From a virus, in the IMG/VR virus record IMGVR_UViG_3300037231_000155, positions 1-36,301 of that record: 36,301 bases of DNA. The stretch is one strand, 5' to 3'. The translations under genes were made by a program, and so were the position numbers. This document shows, one piece after another, positions 15,479 through 23,378 of the stretch; position 1 is the stretch's first letter, and every line of letters begins with the position of its first letter. The notes below the pieces were generated by a model that worked only from the letters and a program-made list of their open reading frames with translations, did no database searches and had not been told where the DNA came from.

Positions 15479-16126
15479 TTAGATGGCTGGGGCCGCGAGG
15501 CTATGACCGGCACGCTTGTTCTCGTCGTTAAAGACAGCCGAGAGGTCCACCACTTCCTTGCCGGTGGAATCCTTCACGCGATAATTCGTTTTCGTTTCAG
15601 TGGCATGACCCGCATTGCGTGCCGAGAGCGCAACCGTGACCGGCGTATTCGCAGAGAGCAATTGGAGCAAACTAACGTCGAGCGTCTTCAATTCATCGGC
15701 AGTGTAAGCCGTGCCATCCGCTTTCTTCGGCACCTTGCCATCGGCGGCAAACGACTTGACCAATTTGCTGCGCTCGGTTTCCGTCAACGCCAGTTCGCCA
15801 GCTTTGACTTTGGTTTCCAGCGCATCGAGGCGATCCAGCGTCTTCACCAAATCCTCGGCGCTGAAAGTGAGAACCTTGCCGCCGATCGTGGCCGACAGCG
15901 TGGCGATCTGTTTGGTCGCCGCATCCTCCATCTTTTTCAGGCGGTCCGGCAAATCGCCCAGGACGGCGGCAAAAGATTTGATCTTGCCATCTTCAATGGT
16001 GATCGCGGCTGAAAGCAGCGACAACAAACCGAGTCGTTGCATTAACGCTTCAGGGGTGGCATCAGCCTTCAGGCCGATCGCGGTGGCGAGTTGCTCGCCT
16101 GTAATTGGATCTTTGAGAGATTTCAT
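15479..16126 (-). CDS. Possible nested scaffold protein (Mu Z-like), internal start
   Basis: In frame with the protease, the ATG at 16126 begins MKSLKDPITGEQLA, a fresh-looking N-terminus right after a low-complexity Asn/Gln linker (TNQNQ). It would give 215 residues covering only the helical scaffold part. Mu and lambda both make their scaffold from an internal start of the protease gene. I see no strong ribosome-binding sequence before this ATG, so it stays a proposal. Confidence 0.35.
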   Translation of the reverse strand: MKSLKDPITGEQLATAIGLKADATPEALMQRLGLLSLLSAAITIEDGKIKSFAAVLGDLPDRLKKMEDAATKQIATLSATIGGKVLTFSAEDLVKTLDRLDALETKVKAGELALTETERSKLVKSFAADGKVPKKADGTAYTADELKTLDVSLLQLLSANTPVTVALSARNAGHATETKTNYRVKDSTGKEVVDLSAVFNDENKRAGHSLAAPAI

Positions 16127-16621
16127 TATTGTTTGGTTTTGGTTGGTTGCAGAAAAAAATTGAAGGCCGGTAACTTTGCCATTGGGAGTCAGCGCCACGG
16201 AATGAATCATCGTCACTTCCCGATTGTCATCCTTCAGCGCCGGCGAGATGTCCTCGAAGTTGCGGGCATGTTGAACACCGAGCGGAGTCCAGGTGATTTC
16301 CTCCAGCCAGATGCCGTCGCCGGGAATCGGATTCACGCGGCCATAACCGAAGATCAGCGGCGGCTGGCCCGCCCTCATCAGCTCCTTGTGCGTGTCATTT
16401 CCAGGCACCGTGCAATGATCGAAATCAATCGCCACCCGCTCGAAGCCGAATTTCTTCTGGTTCGCGGAAAGTGACGCGGCGGTTTTGTCGCCGGCGCGAT
16501 AAGCTCCATCCGTCGTTTCATTGTCGCCCCAGCCAAAAACTTTCAGGCGCGTCGGCAGGGATTCACCCTGCAACGCGCGGTTGGAAATTTTGAAAGTTTT
16601 TATCTCGGCGACATCTAACAC
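15479..16621 (-). CDS. Mu I-like prohead protease with C-terminal scaffold region
   Basis: A 380-residue protein with a GTG start at 16621 and no nearby ATG. The first ~165 residues read like the Mu I-type protease: FGWGDNETTDGAYR, VAIDFDHCTVPG, WLEEITWTPLGVQHARNFEDISPAL, and MIHSVALTPNGKVTGL, where the HS..LTP box is characteristic. After residue 165 the sequence becomes helical and charged like a scaffold (DRLKKMEDAATKQIATLS...LETKVKAGELALTETERSK). In Mu the scaffold Z is made from an internal start in the I gene; an ATG at 16126 could serve that purpose here. The enzyme would mature the prohead and remove scaffold. Confidence 0.75.
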   Translation of the reverse strand: MLDVAEIKTFKISNRALQGESLPTRLKVFGWGDNETTDGAYRAGDKTAASLSANQKKFGFERVAIDFDHCTVPGNDTHKELMRAGQPPLIFGYGRVNPIPGDGIWLEEITWTPLGVQHARNFEDISPALKDDNREVTMIHSVALTPNGKVTGLQFFSATNQNQTIMKSLKDPITGEQLATAIGLKADATPEALMQRLGLLSLLSAAITIEDGKIKSFAAVLGDLPDRLKKMEDAATKQIATLSATIGGKVLTFSAEDLVKTLDRLDALETKVKAGELALTETERSKLVKSFAADGKVPKKADGTAYTADELKTLDVSLLQLLSANTPVTVALSARNAGHATETKTNYRVKDSTGKEVVDLSAVFNDENKRAGHSLAAPAI

Positions 16622-16678
16622 GCCAAGACTTTATCGTGAGACAATCCTTTTTACTACGTAGCCACTACGCGGTTTTAC

Positions 16679-16708
16679 ATGGGAGGGACGGCGTGTCGCC
16701 GTCCCCAT
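16679..16708. repeat. GGGACGGCG palindrome, copy 1 (intergenic)
   Basis: Arms GGGACGGCG and CGCCGTCCC with a TGT loop, framed by ATGGGA and CAT. It abuts the stop of the virion morphogenesis gene (16709) and fills part of the 87-base gap before the protease gene. Copies lie at 19858-19888 and 29412-29440. In mRNA it would fold into a stable hairpin. Confidence 0.75.
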
Positions 16709-17149
16709 TCACTTTATTTCGCTATCCAACATTCGCTGGCCGGCCGCCGCAATTTTCTCCTCGGCCTTCGGCGTCAGTTTGCCATCAAGCACCGGGAAGA
16801 ATGGCCGCGCTGGAATCGGCGATCCGCGCCCTTCCGTGCGACCGAACTGATGCGTTGCCGCGTAGATCGTGGGATTGGAAACCGTCGCGCGCTGGTCCGT
16901 GACTTCGAGATGAAAACTCCGCGAGAGCGTGCCGGACTTTTGCAGTTTGCTCGGCGTGCCATCCTTTTTATTCACCCACGGCTTGGGCCGATACTCCGCG
17001 CCGACATCATTGAAGTTGCCCATCGTGATGGACATGAAGGTTGTGCCCATCGCCCGCAAAACGCGGATTGGATTCCTTGCCGTTGCCGCCATCTTGGCGA
17101 GCTTCGGCGAAATATCATTGCGCGTCAGTTTGAAACCAAATCCAGCCAT
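16709..17149 (-). CDS. Phage virion morphogenesis protein (Mu gpG-like)
   Basis: A 146-residue protein matching the Mu G-type morphogenesis family in order and pattern: an N-terminal NDISPKLAKMAATARNPIRVLRAMGTTFMSI, a middle with YRPKPWVNKKDGTPSKLQKSGTLSRSF, then VSNPTIYAATHQFGRTEGR and a C-terminal IPARPFFPVLDGKLT. The ...YA..HQFG....IPARPF motif is the family signature. It is needed for tail/head joining or tail assembly. It lies between the F-like gene and the protease, as in Mu. Confidence 0.85.
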   Translation of the reverse strand: MAGFGFKLTRNDISPKLAKMAATARNPIRVLRAMGTTFMSITMGNFNDVGAEYRPKPWVNKKDGTPSKLQKSGTLSRSFHLEVTDQRATVSNPTIYAATHQFGRTEGRGSPIPARPFFPVLDGKLTPKAEEKIAAAGQRMLDSEIK

Positions 17150-17253
17150 TGATTGACAATGTAAAGGTGAAGGCTTACAATGTCCATGATGCTATTGGAG
17201 TCGGTGACGGCGTTGAAGGTAGCAGCCGTGGCGGCGGTCACCCAAAGACACGG

Positions 17254-18117
17254 TTATTCTCCCTGCTGATAAATCAGCTTTCCTGTTTGGAACTTTTTTA
17301 ATTCCTGCTCAGCCAACCAATCCCAAACGCTGACGCCCGTTGCGAGCATTTGTTTTTGAGCATTTTTCTGAAACTCGCTCCAAACCTCCGGATCATATTT
17401 CGCCTCCAGATCCTTCAGCGGAATTTTCAAATCACCAGGATTCCATTTGAACCCGGAATTATCCGGGCCGTCAATCGTGATGTCATGCCGCTGACCATCG
17501 CGAATAATCGTGCCATGATTCAATTGCTTCAGCGCCGCGCCCTCGATCACATTCCGGTCCTCGGGATTTTTACCCTCATCCTTTGCGCGTTCATCAGCCA
17601 CGAAATCCGGATTCATTGGCCGCTTATAACAAACGCAGCCGAGATGCCCCCACGGGCCGGTATGCGTTTCCCAGAAAGGATCATCCTTCGGAACAATGAT
17701 TCCATTCAGCGCCAGGTGCGACGGCGTCGGCACCTGGCATTCCCCGTGGAGATATTGAAAGGCAACCGTGTCATCATCCGCCATACCGGCGTTATGGACC
17801 GTCGCACTGAAAGCCTGAAATGAGTTTACCCGCAGGACCAGCTCCGCCCGATAATCCGCACCATCGCCCAGATAAGGATCCAGCTCGTCCACGATCTGCT
17901 GTTTCGCTTCGTCCCAGGTCTGATCACCCATCGGCACCGCGGTCACTGCATCGCGGATCCGCTGCAACGCATTCGCGCTCTCGATGCCGGCGACCGTGAA
18001 AGCGCGGGCCTTGATCTCCGGCAGCAACTGATTAAACACCCGCTTCACCAAAACCGGTTTCCCGGAAATGATGTCCGCCGCTTCCTTGTTCGGCTTCGGT
18101 GAAAAATCAGAATCCAT
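17254..18117 (-). CDS. Mu F-like minor head protein
   Basis: A 287-residue protein of the phage Mu F/SPP1 gp7 head morphogenesis family, which joins the portal inside the head. The typical motif occurs at about residues 125-170: ...QYLHGECQVPTPSHLALNGIIVPKDDPFWETHTGPWGHLGCVCYKRP, where H.ALNG and H..C.C are the family marks. It sits between the portal and the morphogenesis gene as in Mu. The 104-base gap downstream (17150-17253) has an open reading extension in the same frame past the TAA but no convincing start. Confidence 0.85.
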   Translation of the reverse strand: MDSDFSPKPNKEAADIISGKPVLVKRVFNQLLPEIKARAFTVAGIESANALQRIRDAVTAVPMGDQTWDEAKQQIVDELDPYLGDGADYRAELVLRVNSFQAFSATVHNAGMADDDTVAFQYLHGECQVPTPSHLALNGIIVPKDDPFWETHTGPWGHLGCVCYKRPMNPDFVADERAKDEGKNPEDRNVIEGAALKQLNHGTIIRDGQRHDITIDGPDNSGFKWNPGDLKIPLKDLEAKYDPEVWSEFQKNAQKQMLATGVSVWDWLAEQELKKFQTGKLIYQQGE

Positions 18118-18140
18118 TCAGAAAATTCTGTTGATTCTGT

Positions 18141-19973
18141 CTAAACCTTTCCCGCGATCGCCCCTTTCGCCGCGCAAACTTGCATCGCCTCTTCCAGGAT
18201 CGAAGCAATTTTGCTCGACGGCCAATCCGCGAAAAACAATTTCAATTTGTCTTCAGCATCCGCGCGCGAGGTGGAATTGAGAATGATCGCCCGGACCGGC
18301 GCGAGATTGCCGCGGAACGTCTGCGCGAGCGTCGCCGAATGTTTTGCGACCACATCATCCACCGGTGTCACCGGCGCGCTCGTCGCCGACAACCAGGTGA
18401 GCCGTTTCACCGAAAACGCTTTCGCCTCTTTATCATCCTCATCGTCGTCCTCATCGTCGTCCTCGTCTTGATTATTTCCAGGCAACGCCGGCGGCGCCGG
18501 CACTGGCGCACGTTCCCACACCAGCCCGGTCCGCTCATTGGCAATCGGGATGGATTGATCGTTGAGCTGATAGCCGGCTGTTTTCATCGTGACCAGCAAA
18601 GTCGCGAAGGACGCCGCATCCACCGCACTCAATCCACCCCAGACAAATTTTACATTGCCCTTCAGGCCGTTGATGTCACGGAATGGCACTGCGATTTGCC
18701 GCTCGCATGTTTCCGCCAGCATCATCTGATCCGTCACGCGCACGTCCTCGCGCACGCTCTGTTGGAAATTATCCTGGCCGGCGTTCATGCCTGCCGGCTT
18801 GTCCCCTGATTTCAGGCCGGTGATATGGAATGAGATCGCATCATTACAGCGATTCAGAAACGCATCATAGCCTTGCGCCATTCCCGCCGTCATTGCCTCC
18901 ACCAATTCCACGCGACTGGATTCATCTACCACCAGGCCGCCGATCGTCTTCTGAAGATCAATCGCCTGGCGCATCAAGGCGACGGCCGCCGGATCATTCG
19001 CATCCGTGTACATCACCGGCCAGGGAGAAGCATACCGCTCCATGTCTCGCGCAAACCATTCCCGGCCCAGATTCCGAAGTAGCCACCAATTCAATATGCA
19101 GCGCCAGGGACCGCCCCAATCATCGCGGAACGTCTGCATCAAATGCCCGCGATGAACAATGTGACGCGCCGGATCCAGATAATTGGCATTGCTGGTGTCA
19201 TAGATGATCCGCCCCGCCGCATCAATCGGCCAGAGCTTGATGTATGGCTCCCATCGTTCGAGGTCTATAGTATATTGGCTGTTCGCAGTATCTTTGACAT
19301 CACCCGCCAGACCAGTGCCGCCCGCGCCCGGCTGGCCGGCCATCCCCGCCAATTGGATCGCGCTCGCCGTTCCCAATCCCACACCGCCCATCAAATAAGC
19401 CCATTGGTAGCAATGAAGCTGGTAATTGACCGGAACAAATTTGCGCAACGTATATTGCAGCTTCGGCTCGCCCGGCTTCGGTGCGTCCGCCGGCCGAAAC
19501 AAACGTTCCACGATGGAATTAGGCCACATCGTTCCATCCAACAGCGCCAGAATGCCCGCATTCCAATTCTCGCAATCGCGTTTCGCGCGCAACATGGCTG
19601 CGGCCAGAGCCACATCATCCGGATTATTCTTATCTTCCGGCAAAATCGCCAGCGGTTGCGCCAGAATCGCCAGCTTGCGAGTATTAAAGCAGGATTGAAT
19701 ATGCTCATCATTCAACAACACGTCCCGGTAAAACCGATAAAGCTGTTGCGTCTGGCCATTCTCCGCCTCGCGGATCGCGGCCTGGACGGCAATCACATTC
19801 GCATTCTGTGTGATATTGCTCGGCTCATAGCGCGGCGAAAGAAACTTGGTTTGCTTCATGGGAGGGACGGCGTCCCCGCCGTTCCCATTATTTACCGGCG
19901 GCAACTTCCCATCATCCGGCAGACTTCCATAAGACAGGAGCGGGATGACGCCAAAAAGTTTGATCTGTTTCAT
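18141..19973 (-). CDS. Portal protein (DUF935 family, Mu gp29-like)
   Basis: A 610-residue portal, the ring through which DNA enters the head. It has the DUF935 pattern: ...AIREAENGQTQQLYRFYRDVLLNDEHIQSCFNTRKLAILAQPL near residues 65-110, then DRxxGNWNAG.. helices, GPWRCILNWWLLRNLGREWFARDMERYASPWPVMY, and a C-terminal half with ADPTA-like helices. Near residues 508-523 is an Asp/Glu run (DEDDDEDDDEDD) from a 12-bp-periodic stretch. Two starts compete: the ATG at 19973 and one at 19860, which lies right at the border of the GGGACGGCG palindrome and encodes a similar MKQTKF N-terminus. The longer form includes the repeat-derived peptide NGNGGDAVPP. Confidence 0.85.
   Translation of the reverse strand: MKQIKLFGVIPLLSYGSLPDDGKLPPVNNGNGGDAVPPMKQTKFLSPRYEPSNITQNANVIAVQAAIREAENGQTQQLYRFYRDVLLNDEHIQSCFNTRKLAILAQPLAILPEDKNNPDDVALAAAMLRAKRDCENWNAGILALLDGTMWPNSIVERLFRPADAPKPGEPKLQYTLRKFVPVNYQLHCYQWAYLMGGVGLGTASAIQLAGMAGQPGAGGTGLAGDVKDTANSQYTIDLERWEPYIKLWPIDAAGRIIYDTSNANYLDPARHIVHRGHLMQTFRDDWGGPWRCILNWWLLRNLGREWFARDMERYASPWPVMYTDANDPAAVALMRQAIDLQKTIGGLVVDESSRVELVEAMTAGMAQGYDAFLNRCNDAISFHITGLKSGDKPAGMNAGQDNFQQSVREDVRVTDQMMLAETCERQIAVPFRDINGLKGNVKFVWGGLSAVDAASFATLLVTMKTAGYQLNDQSIPIANERTGLVWERAPVPAPPALPGNNQDEDDDEDDDEDDKEAKAFSVKRLTWLSATSAPVTPVDDVVAKHSATLAQTFRGNLAPVRAIILNSTSRADAEDKLKLFFADWPSSKIASILEEAMQVCAAKGAIAGKV
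19858..19888. repeat. GGGACGGCG palindrome, copy 2 (in the portal gene)
   Basis: A slightly diverged copy of the repeat at 16679 and 29412: the left half matches, the loop is TCCC and the right arm reads CGCCGTTCCC. It lies in frame near the portal N-terminus and encodes NGNGGDAVPPM. The second possible start (ATG at 19860) is part of the repeat. Confidence 0.7.
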
Positions 19974-19979
19974 AAAAAA

Positions 19980-20156
19980 TTAATGGGTCTGTCGAATAAC
20001 CGGTTTGAAATGGGTCAAATGATTGGTTGTAAAATCCACAGGGATGCCCTTCGCGCGTCCTCGCGCGGGGGTAGAAACGATTTTAGGGGTCATGGTCGCC
20101 CGAACGGGGCGCAAAGGTCGCCTTGGGGCTTCCCAGAGCTTCGCCAGACGGCTCAT
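19980..20156 (-). CDS. Small basic protein between terminase and portal
   Basis: A 58-residue protein, very basic and proline-rich (WEAPRRPLRPVRA at residues 8-20), too short for many gene finders. Support: the ATG overlaps the terminase stop as ATGA, and the TAA is six bases before the portal start, so it fits exactly between the two genes in the operon. No family recognised. A basic peptide here could touch DNA or the portal, but that is speculation. Confidence 0.6.
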   Translation of the reverse strand: MSRLAKLWEAPRRPLRPVRATMTPKIVSTPARGRAKGIPVDFTTNHLTHFKPVIRQTH

Positions 20157-21781
20157 AACGACGATCCTTTCTGCGAAGCCATATAGGCCATGCTCGGTTG
20201 CGGCGGCACAATCGTCCGGCTCGAATTGCCCTTCAGCGCATACCCGGCCAATTTGTCCCCGTCGAAGGTATCGCCATGCATACCCTTGTTATTGGGTTCG
20301 CAGACAAACTTGCCGCGATCCTTCATCACCAGCCGATAATCTTCCCGCGTATAAGCATCCGGTGGCAAGGTGAGATTATTGTCATCGAGCTTGGAAACGA
20401 GCTGGTCGCCCAAATACTCCTTATAGTTGGTTGGCTTATCCAGTCCCGGCTTATCCACCGATTCACTGGCGACAACCAAAATCACCGGCACTTTGGATCG
20501 CAACCGCTTCCGATTCGCCTCGGCATAATATTTTTCATTCGTGGCATCCTGTGCGAGCGCCTTGGCGCGGCCGCCAGGACGGGCGGTCCCATTCGGCTTG
20601 GCCACACAATCAATAATCATGTCCAACCGTTCGTTGGCAATATCGGGATCCTTCGTCTTCCAAACGAAACGCGCCCGCACGATCCAATCTGGGCCATGAT
20701 CTTCCATCAGGCTCACTACGCTGGGATTGGAAACACCCTTTGTCGTCGTCGCCACATCGAAACCGATGCCAACTTTTGCCTTCGGATCAATATTCGCTGC
20801 CAGCCAATTGATCGCGGCAACCATGTCCCGATCCGTATCAATCTCAAAATTCTGGCAAACGCCGGCGCCGCGTTCCTGGGCAACCTTCAGCCGCAAGAGA
20901 TCACAGGCCGCCGCCCCGCCAATCATCCACCAGAGCCAGTGCGCGATCCGATGGCCATCCTTGTTCGGCGCTTTTTGGAAAGCTTCCGACGGCGAGATTT
21001 CCGCGCCGGTCTTCAGATCGTAAATTTTCTTGCCACCCAGATTGGTATCGAATGCATCCGCGCGATGCACGCGGATCCCGGATTCACTCTCATACCAATT
21101 GCCCGCCGCATTCGGCTTGAACTCCAGCCCGGCCGGCGGCGCGAGCAATTCAAATGAATAATGCGTGTCGTTAAATTCCGGCGGCGTGGTGGAAAGCAAT
21201 AATTTGAAATCCGGATTCGTGGAGATGATCGGCAAAAGCGCCGTGATCAATTCGCGCAAATTCCGAATGAAGGCGATTTCGTCCAGAAGCGTCGTGCCGC
21301 TCCAGCTCCGCGCCGTGGCAATATTCGGCGCAATCACCTTCGTGCGGGAATAACTGGTGTTGGAATGCCATACCCGGAACTCCAATTTTTGCTGTGAAAA
21401 CAATTCCGTGAAATCCGACTCGCTTAATTTTTTAAGCGGCTTTTCCGTGTCGGCATTGAAGGTCTCAAACTTACGATCATTGCCAGCTTTCGCTTGCGCG
21501 CCATCCGCGAATTTCATGAGCAACCGGGCATCCGCTTCGACTAATTCTCGCGCGGTCATGTTCGCGCGGATGCTGGCCTTTAAAGTGATTTCCTGGGCGA
21601 GCAGCAAAGAGGCAGAGCCATAAATCACCGTCCGGTCTGCAAACCGGAGCATTTCATAGAGTGCGAAATCAGCGAAGGTTGTGGACTTCCCCGCCTGGCG
21701 TTCCCAAAGAAGTGCCCAGAGCCGCAAGCGCGTCTCGATAAACTCGCGGAGAGCTTCCTTTTGATAATCGCGTCTTTCCAT
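20153..21781 (-). CDS. Terminase large subunit (Mu gp28-like)
   Basis: A 542-residue packaging motor and nuclease. The N-terminus has a helicase-like Q-motif region (RDYQKEALREF) and a Walker A variant ERQAGKST (K32). A Walker B-like TTLLDEIAFIRN follows at about residue 165, then motif III-like LLLSTTPPE. The C-terminal RNase H-like nuclease starts at KVGIGFDVATTTKG with its first catalytic Asp, followed by further acidic positions. Headful packaging is typical of Mu-type phages. It follows the DUF3486 small partner and precedes the 58-residue gene and the portal. Confidence 0.9.
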   Translation of the reverse strand: MERRDYQKEALREFIETRLRLWALLWERQAGKSTTFADFALYEMLRFADRTVIYGSASLLLAQEITLKASIRANMTARELVEADARLLMKFADGAQAKAGNDRKFETFNADTEKPLKKLSESDFTELFSQQKLEFRVWHSNTSYSRTKVIAPNIATARSWSGTTLLDEIAFIRNLRELITALLPIISTNPDFKLLLSTTPPEFNDTHYSFELLAPPAGLEFKPNAAGNWYESESGIRVHRADAFDTNLGGKKIYDLKTGAEISPSEAFQKAPNKDGHRIAHWLWWMIGGAAACDLLRLKVAQERGAGVCQNFEIDTDRDMVAAINWLAANIDPKAKVGIGFDVATTTKGVSNPSVVSLMEDHGPDWIVRARFVWKTKDPDIANERLDMIIDCVAKPNGTARPGGRAKALAQDATNEKYYAEANRKRLRSKVPVILVVASESVDKPGLDKPTNYKEYLGDQLVSKLDDNNLTLPPDAYTREDYRLVMKDRGKFVCEPNNKGMHGDTFDGDKLAGYALKGNSSRTIVPPQPSMAYMASQKGSSL

Positions 21782-21784
21782 TTT

Positions 21785-22501
21785 TCATTTTCCAGCAATG
21801 GCGGGGCGAGCCGCGTCGCGTGGTTTCCAAAGGTCGCCGAAGAGATGCTGGCCCATCGCCTCGATCTTCTCCGCGTTCGTTCCCGCGCCGCCCTCGATTT
21901 GTTTCGCGCGATCATCCTTCAAAACTTTCAAGGCGATGGTCGCCGCGTCCGTCATGAATTTTTCACGCTCCAGCGCAATCGTTTCATCCCGCTGCTTTAG
22001 CTTTTTTTCATTCTGCGCCAGGCGAACATCATTTTGTTCAGATACGCGCAAGCTCGTCAGGGCGCCCGCGATGGACACCAAGTCCAGGACCGGCAGTTTC
22101 GCCCCGTCCGCACCCTTCAACGGCAAATCATCCATCGCCTCGAGCAGCTCCAGCAATTTCCCGCTGGCAATGCTCGCCGCGCCATCCGCGATCGTCGCAC
22201 CGTCCGCCTTCGATTGCTGCGCAGCATAGCGCGCCAGCTCACGCGTGCGTTCAATCCGATCGCGCCGGCGCAACCAATCCTGGTAACCCGTCTTCCGCCA
22301 GACCGACAAATTATTGTCACTAACCGAAAGCCCTTCGTAATCCAGTTTCAGAACCTTTTGAACTTCCGGCAAGCCATTCAACCAGGGCAGAATTTGCGGA
22401 CCCCGCTCGCCGTCGAACAGCCGCCGGCAAATTTCCTCCCGAATCTTCTCAGGCAAAGAAGCAATTTTACTGCGCGCGGAATTGTCAGGTTTATTTTCCA
22501 T
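21785..22501 (-). CDS. DUF3486 protein (Mu gp27-like), probable small terminase
   Basis: A 238-residue protein with the family opening SKIASLPEKIREEICRRLFDGERGPQILPWLN at residues 10-42. This is an HTH-bearing N-terminal region suited to DNA recognition. The rest is helical, with a coiled-coil-like section EKKLKQRDETIALEREKF near residues 168-185 and a short C-terminal tail that could contact the motor. It precedes the large terminase by three bases, as Mu gp27 precedes gp28. The small-terminase role is the accepted inference for this family. Confidence 0.85.
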   Translation of the reverse strand: MENKPDNSARSKIASLPEKIREEICRRLFDGERGPQILPWLNGLPEVQKVLKLDYEGLSVSDNNLSVWRKTGYQDWLRRRDRIERTRELARYAAQQSKADGATIADGAASIASGKLLELLEAMDDLPLKGADGAKLPVLDLVSIAGALTSLRVSEQNDVRLAQNEKKLKQRDETIALEREKFMTDAATIALKVLKDDRAKQIEGGAGTNAEKIEAMGQHLFGDLWKPRDAARPAIAGK

Positions 22502-22507
22502 GACCGG

Positions 22508-22780
22508 TCAAATCTCCCTGCGTTCCACCTTCAGCACGCACTCACTGGTCGCGCGCCAATAATTCGTGCTACCCAACCCATCCGGCGTAAATTCCGCCAG
22601 CTTCAAACCCTTGAGCAGTTCCAACGCCGCCACGACATCCGCCTCGTCAAACGGGAATGCCAGTTCCTTCGCGGCCGCCCGCTGGATCTGCCGCGGCGAT
22701 AACGCCGCCGGATGGCGCAAGGCCATGGCCTCGGCAACCGCGTGCCGCAAATCCTCGCGCTGTTGTGAATCAAGACTCAT
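22508..22780 (-). CDS. Mu gp26-like small winged-helix protein
   Basis: A 90-residue protein with a winged-helix-like core: AVAEAMALRHPAALSPRQIQRAA..., DEADVVAALELLKGLKLAEF and a wing GLGSTNYWRAT. In Mu-type phages a small protein lies at this place between the DUF2730 and DUF3486 genes. It probably binds DNA or the packaging complex. The family assignment is from gene order and fold pattern, not from a distinctive motif. Confidence 0.6.
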   Translation of the reverse strand: MSLDSQQREDLRHAVAEAMALRHPAALSPRQIQRAAAKELAFPFDEADVVAALELLKGLKLAEFTPDGLGSTNYWRATSECVLKVERREI

Positions 22781-22785
22781 AAAAA

Positions 22786-22983
22786 TTATTTAGCAGGTGG
22801 ATTGAACCAAAGTTTCTTGGCGATCATCCAAACGCCGCCATGGCTGATGACATATTCCGAAAGCTTGTACAAATCCGCGCGAACCCAAAGTGCCGCCGCC
22901 GCGATCGCGGGCCAATTGAATGAGGTCTGGACCGCATTCACGGCTTGAGCGGCCTGATAAACCGTATTGGTGTCAATATTCAT
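22786..22983 (-). CDS. Small amphipathic protein, possible lysis or packaging accessory
   Basis: A 65-residue protein with one moderately hydrophobic helix (FNWPAIAAAALWVRADLY, residues about 24-41) and another near the C-terminus (GGVWMIAKKLWF). It starts in an ATGA overlap with the DUF2730-like gene, so it is a genuine operon member. It could be a small holin-like or membrane-associated protein, but the helix is broken by charged residues. I cannot assign a function. Confidence 0.5.
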   Translation of the reverse strand: MNIDTNTVYQAAQAVNAVQTSFNWPAIAAAALWVRADLYKLSEYVISHGGVWMIAKKLWFNPPAK

Positions 22984-23378
22984 TGGTTGATGCCTTCGAG
23001 CTTCCCAATGATCTTTCCGAGCTGGAGCGAAATCACCTGGAACTTTTCCGTAATGTCCGCCCGGATCGCCATGTCCTCAGTCCGCAATCTTTCAATTTCC
23101 AAATCATGCGCATTTAACCGACGCTCAATTTCTACATGGCGTTGGTTTTCAAAATCCCAATTGAACCGCTTTGGCGCCTTCGCGACTTCAAACGGTTGCG
23201 GACCAACCTCGGTACGGACCGATTTTTTCGCCTGATGCTTGGCGAGTAAATATTGGAGGCCCGTGAACAACGCGACCACAACCGCGCAAATCACGCCAAT
23301 GCCGACAATAAAAAGAATGACCAAATCTTTAATGAGTCCAGGTGGTAACTGCCCTATATCCGCATCAGCAAGCATCAT
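22980..23378 (-). CDS. Membrane-anchored coiled-coil protein (DUF2730-like, Mu gp25 position)
   Basis: A 132-residue protein with one N-terminal transmembrane helix (LVILFIVGIGVICAVVVALFTGL, about 18-40) and a long C-terminal coiled coil (about 75-130, with the pattern RHVEIERRLNAHDLEIERL). Mu gp25/DUF2730 proteins have this build and this place just before the terminase genes. The topology also suits an inner-membrane spanin, so a lysis role is possible. It is coupled to the lipase upstream (ATGA at 23375-23378) and to the 65-residue gene downstream. Confidence 0.65.
   Translation of the reverse strand: MMLADADIGQLPPGLIKDLVILFIVGIGVICAVVVALFTGLQYLLAKHQAKKSVRTEVGPQPFEVAKAPKRFNWDFENQRHVEIERRLNAHDLEIERLRTEDMAIRADITEKFQVISLQLGKIIGKLEGINQ

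Noticed and set aside
17125-17241. Possible 38-codon minus-strand gene with GTG start between the F-like and morphogenesis genes
   Set aside because: It is in frame with the F-like gene past its stop and overlaps the next gene; no ribosome-binding sequence. More likely a remnant of a longer C-terminus or chance.
19982-20020. Two AATGGGTC motifs resembling the left-edge repeats and IS21-type ends
   Set aside because: They fall inside a 58-codon minus-strand gene that fits exactly between terminase and portal, so an insertion-sequence relic is not needed to explain them.
19143-20186. Plus-strand frame of 347 codons
   Set aside because: Shadow of the portal gene; composition is dominated by Arg, Ile and His with no recognisable fold.
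20198-21157. Plus-strand frame of 319 codons
   Set aside because: Shadow of the terminase large subunit, which has clear motifs on the other strand.
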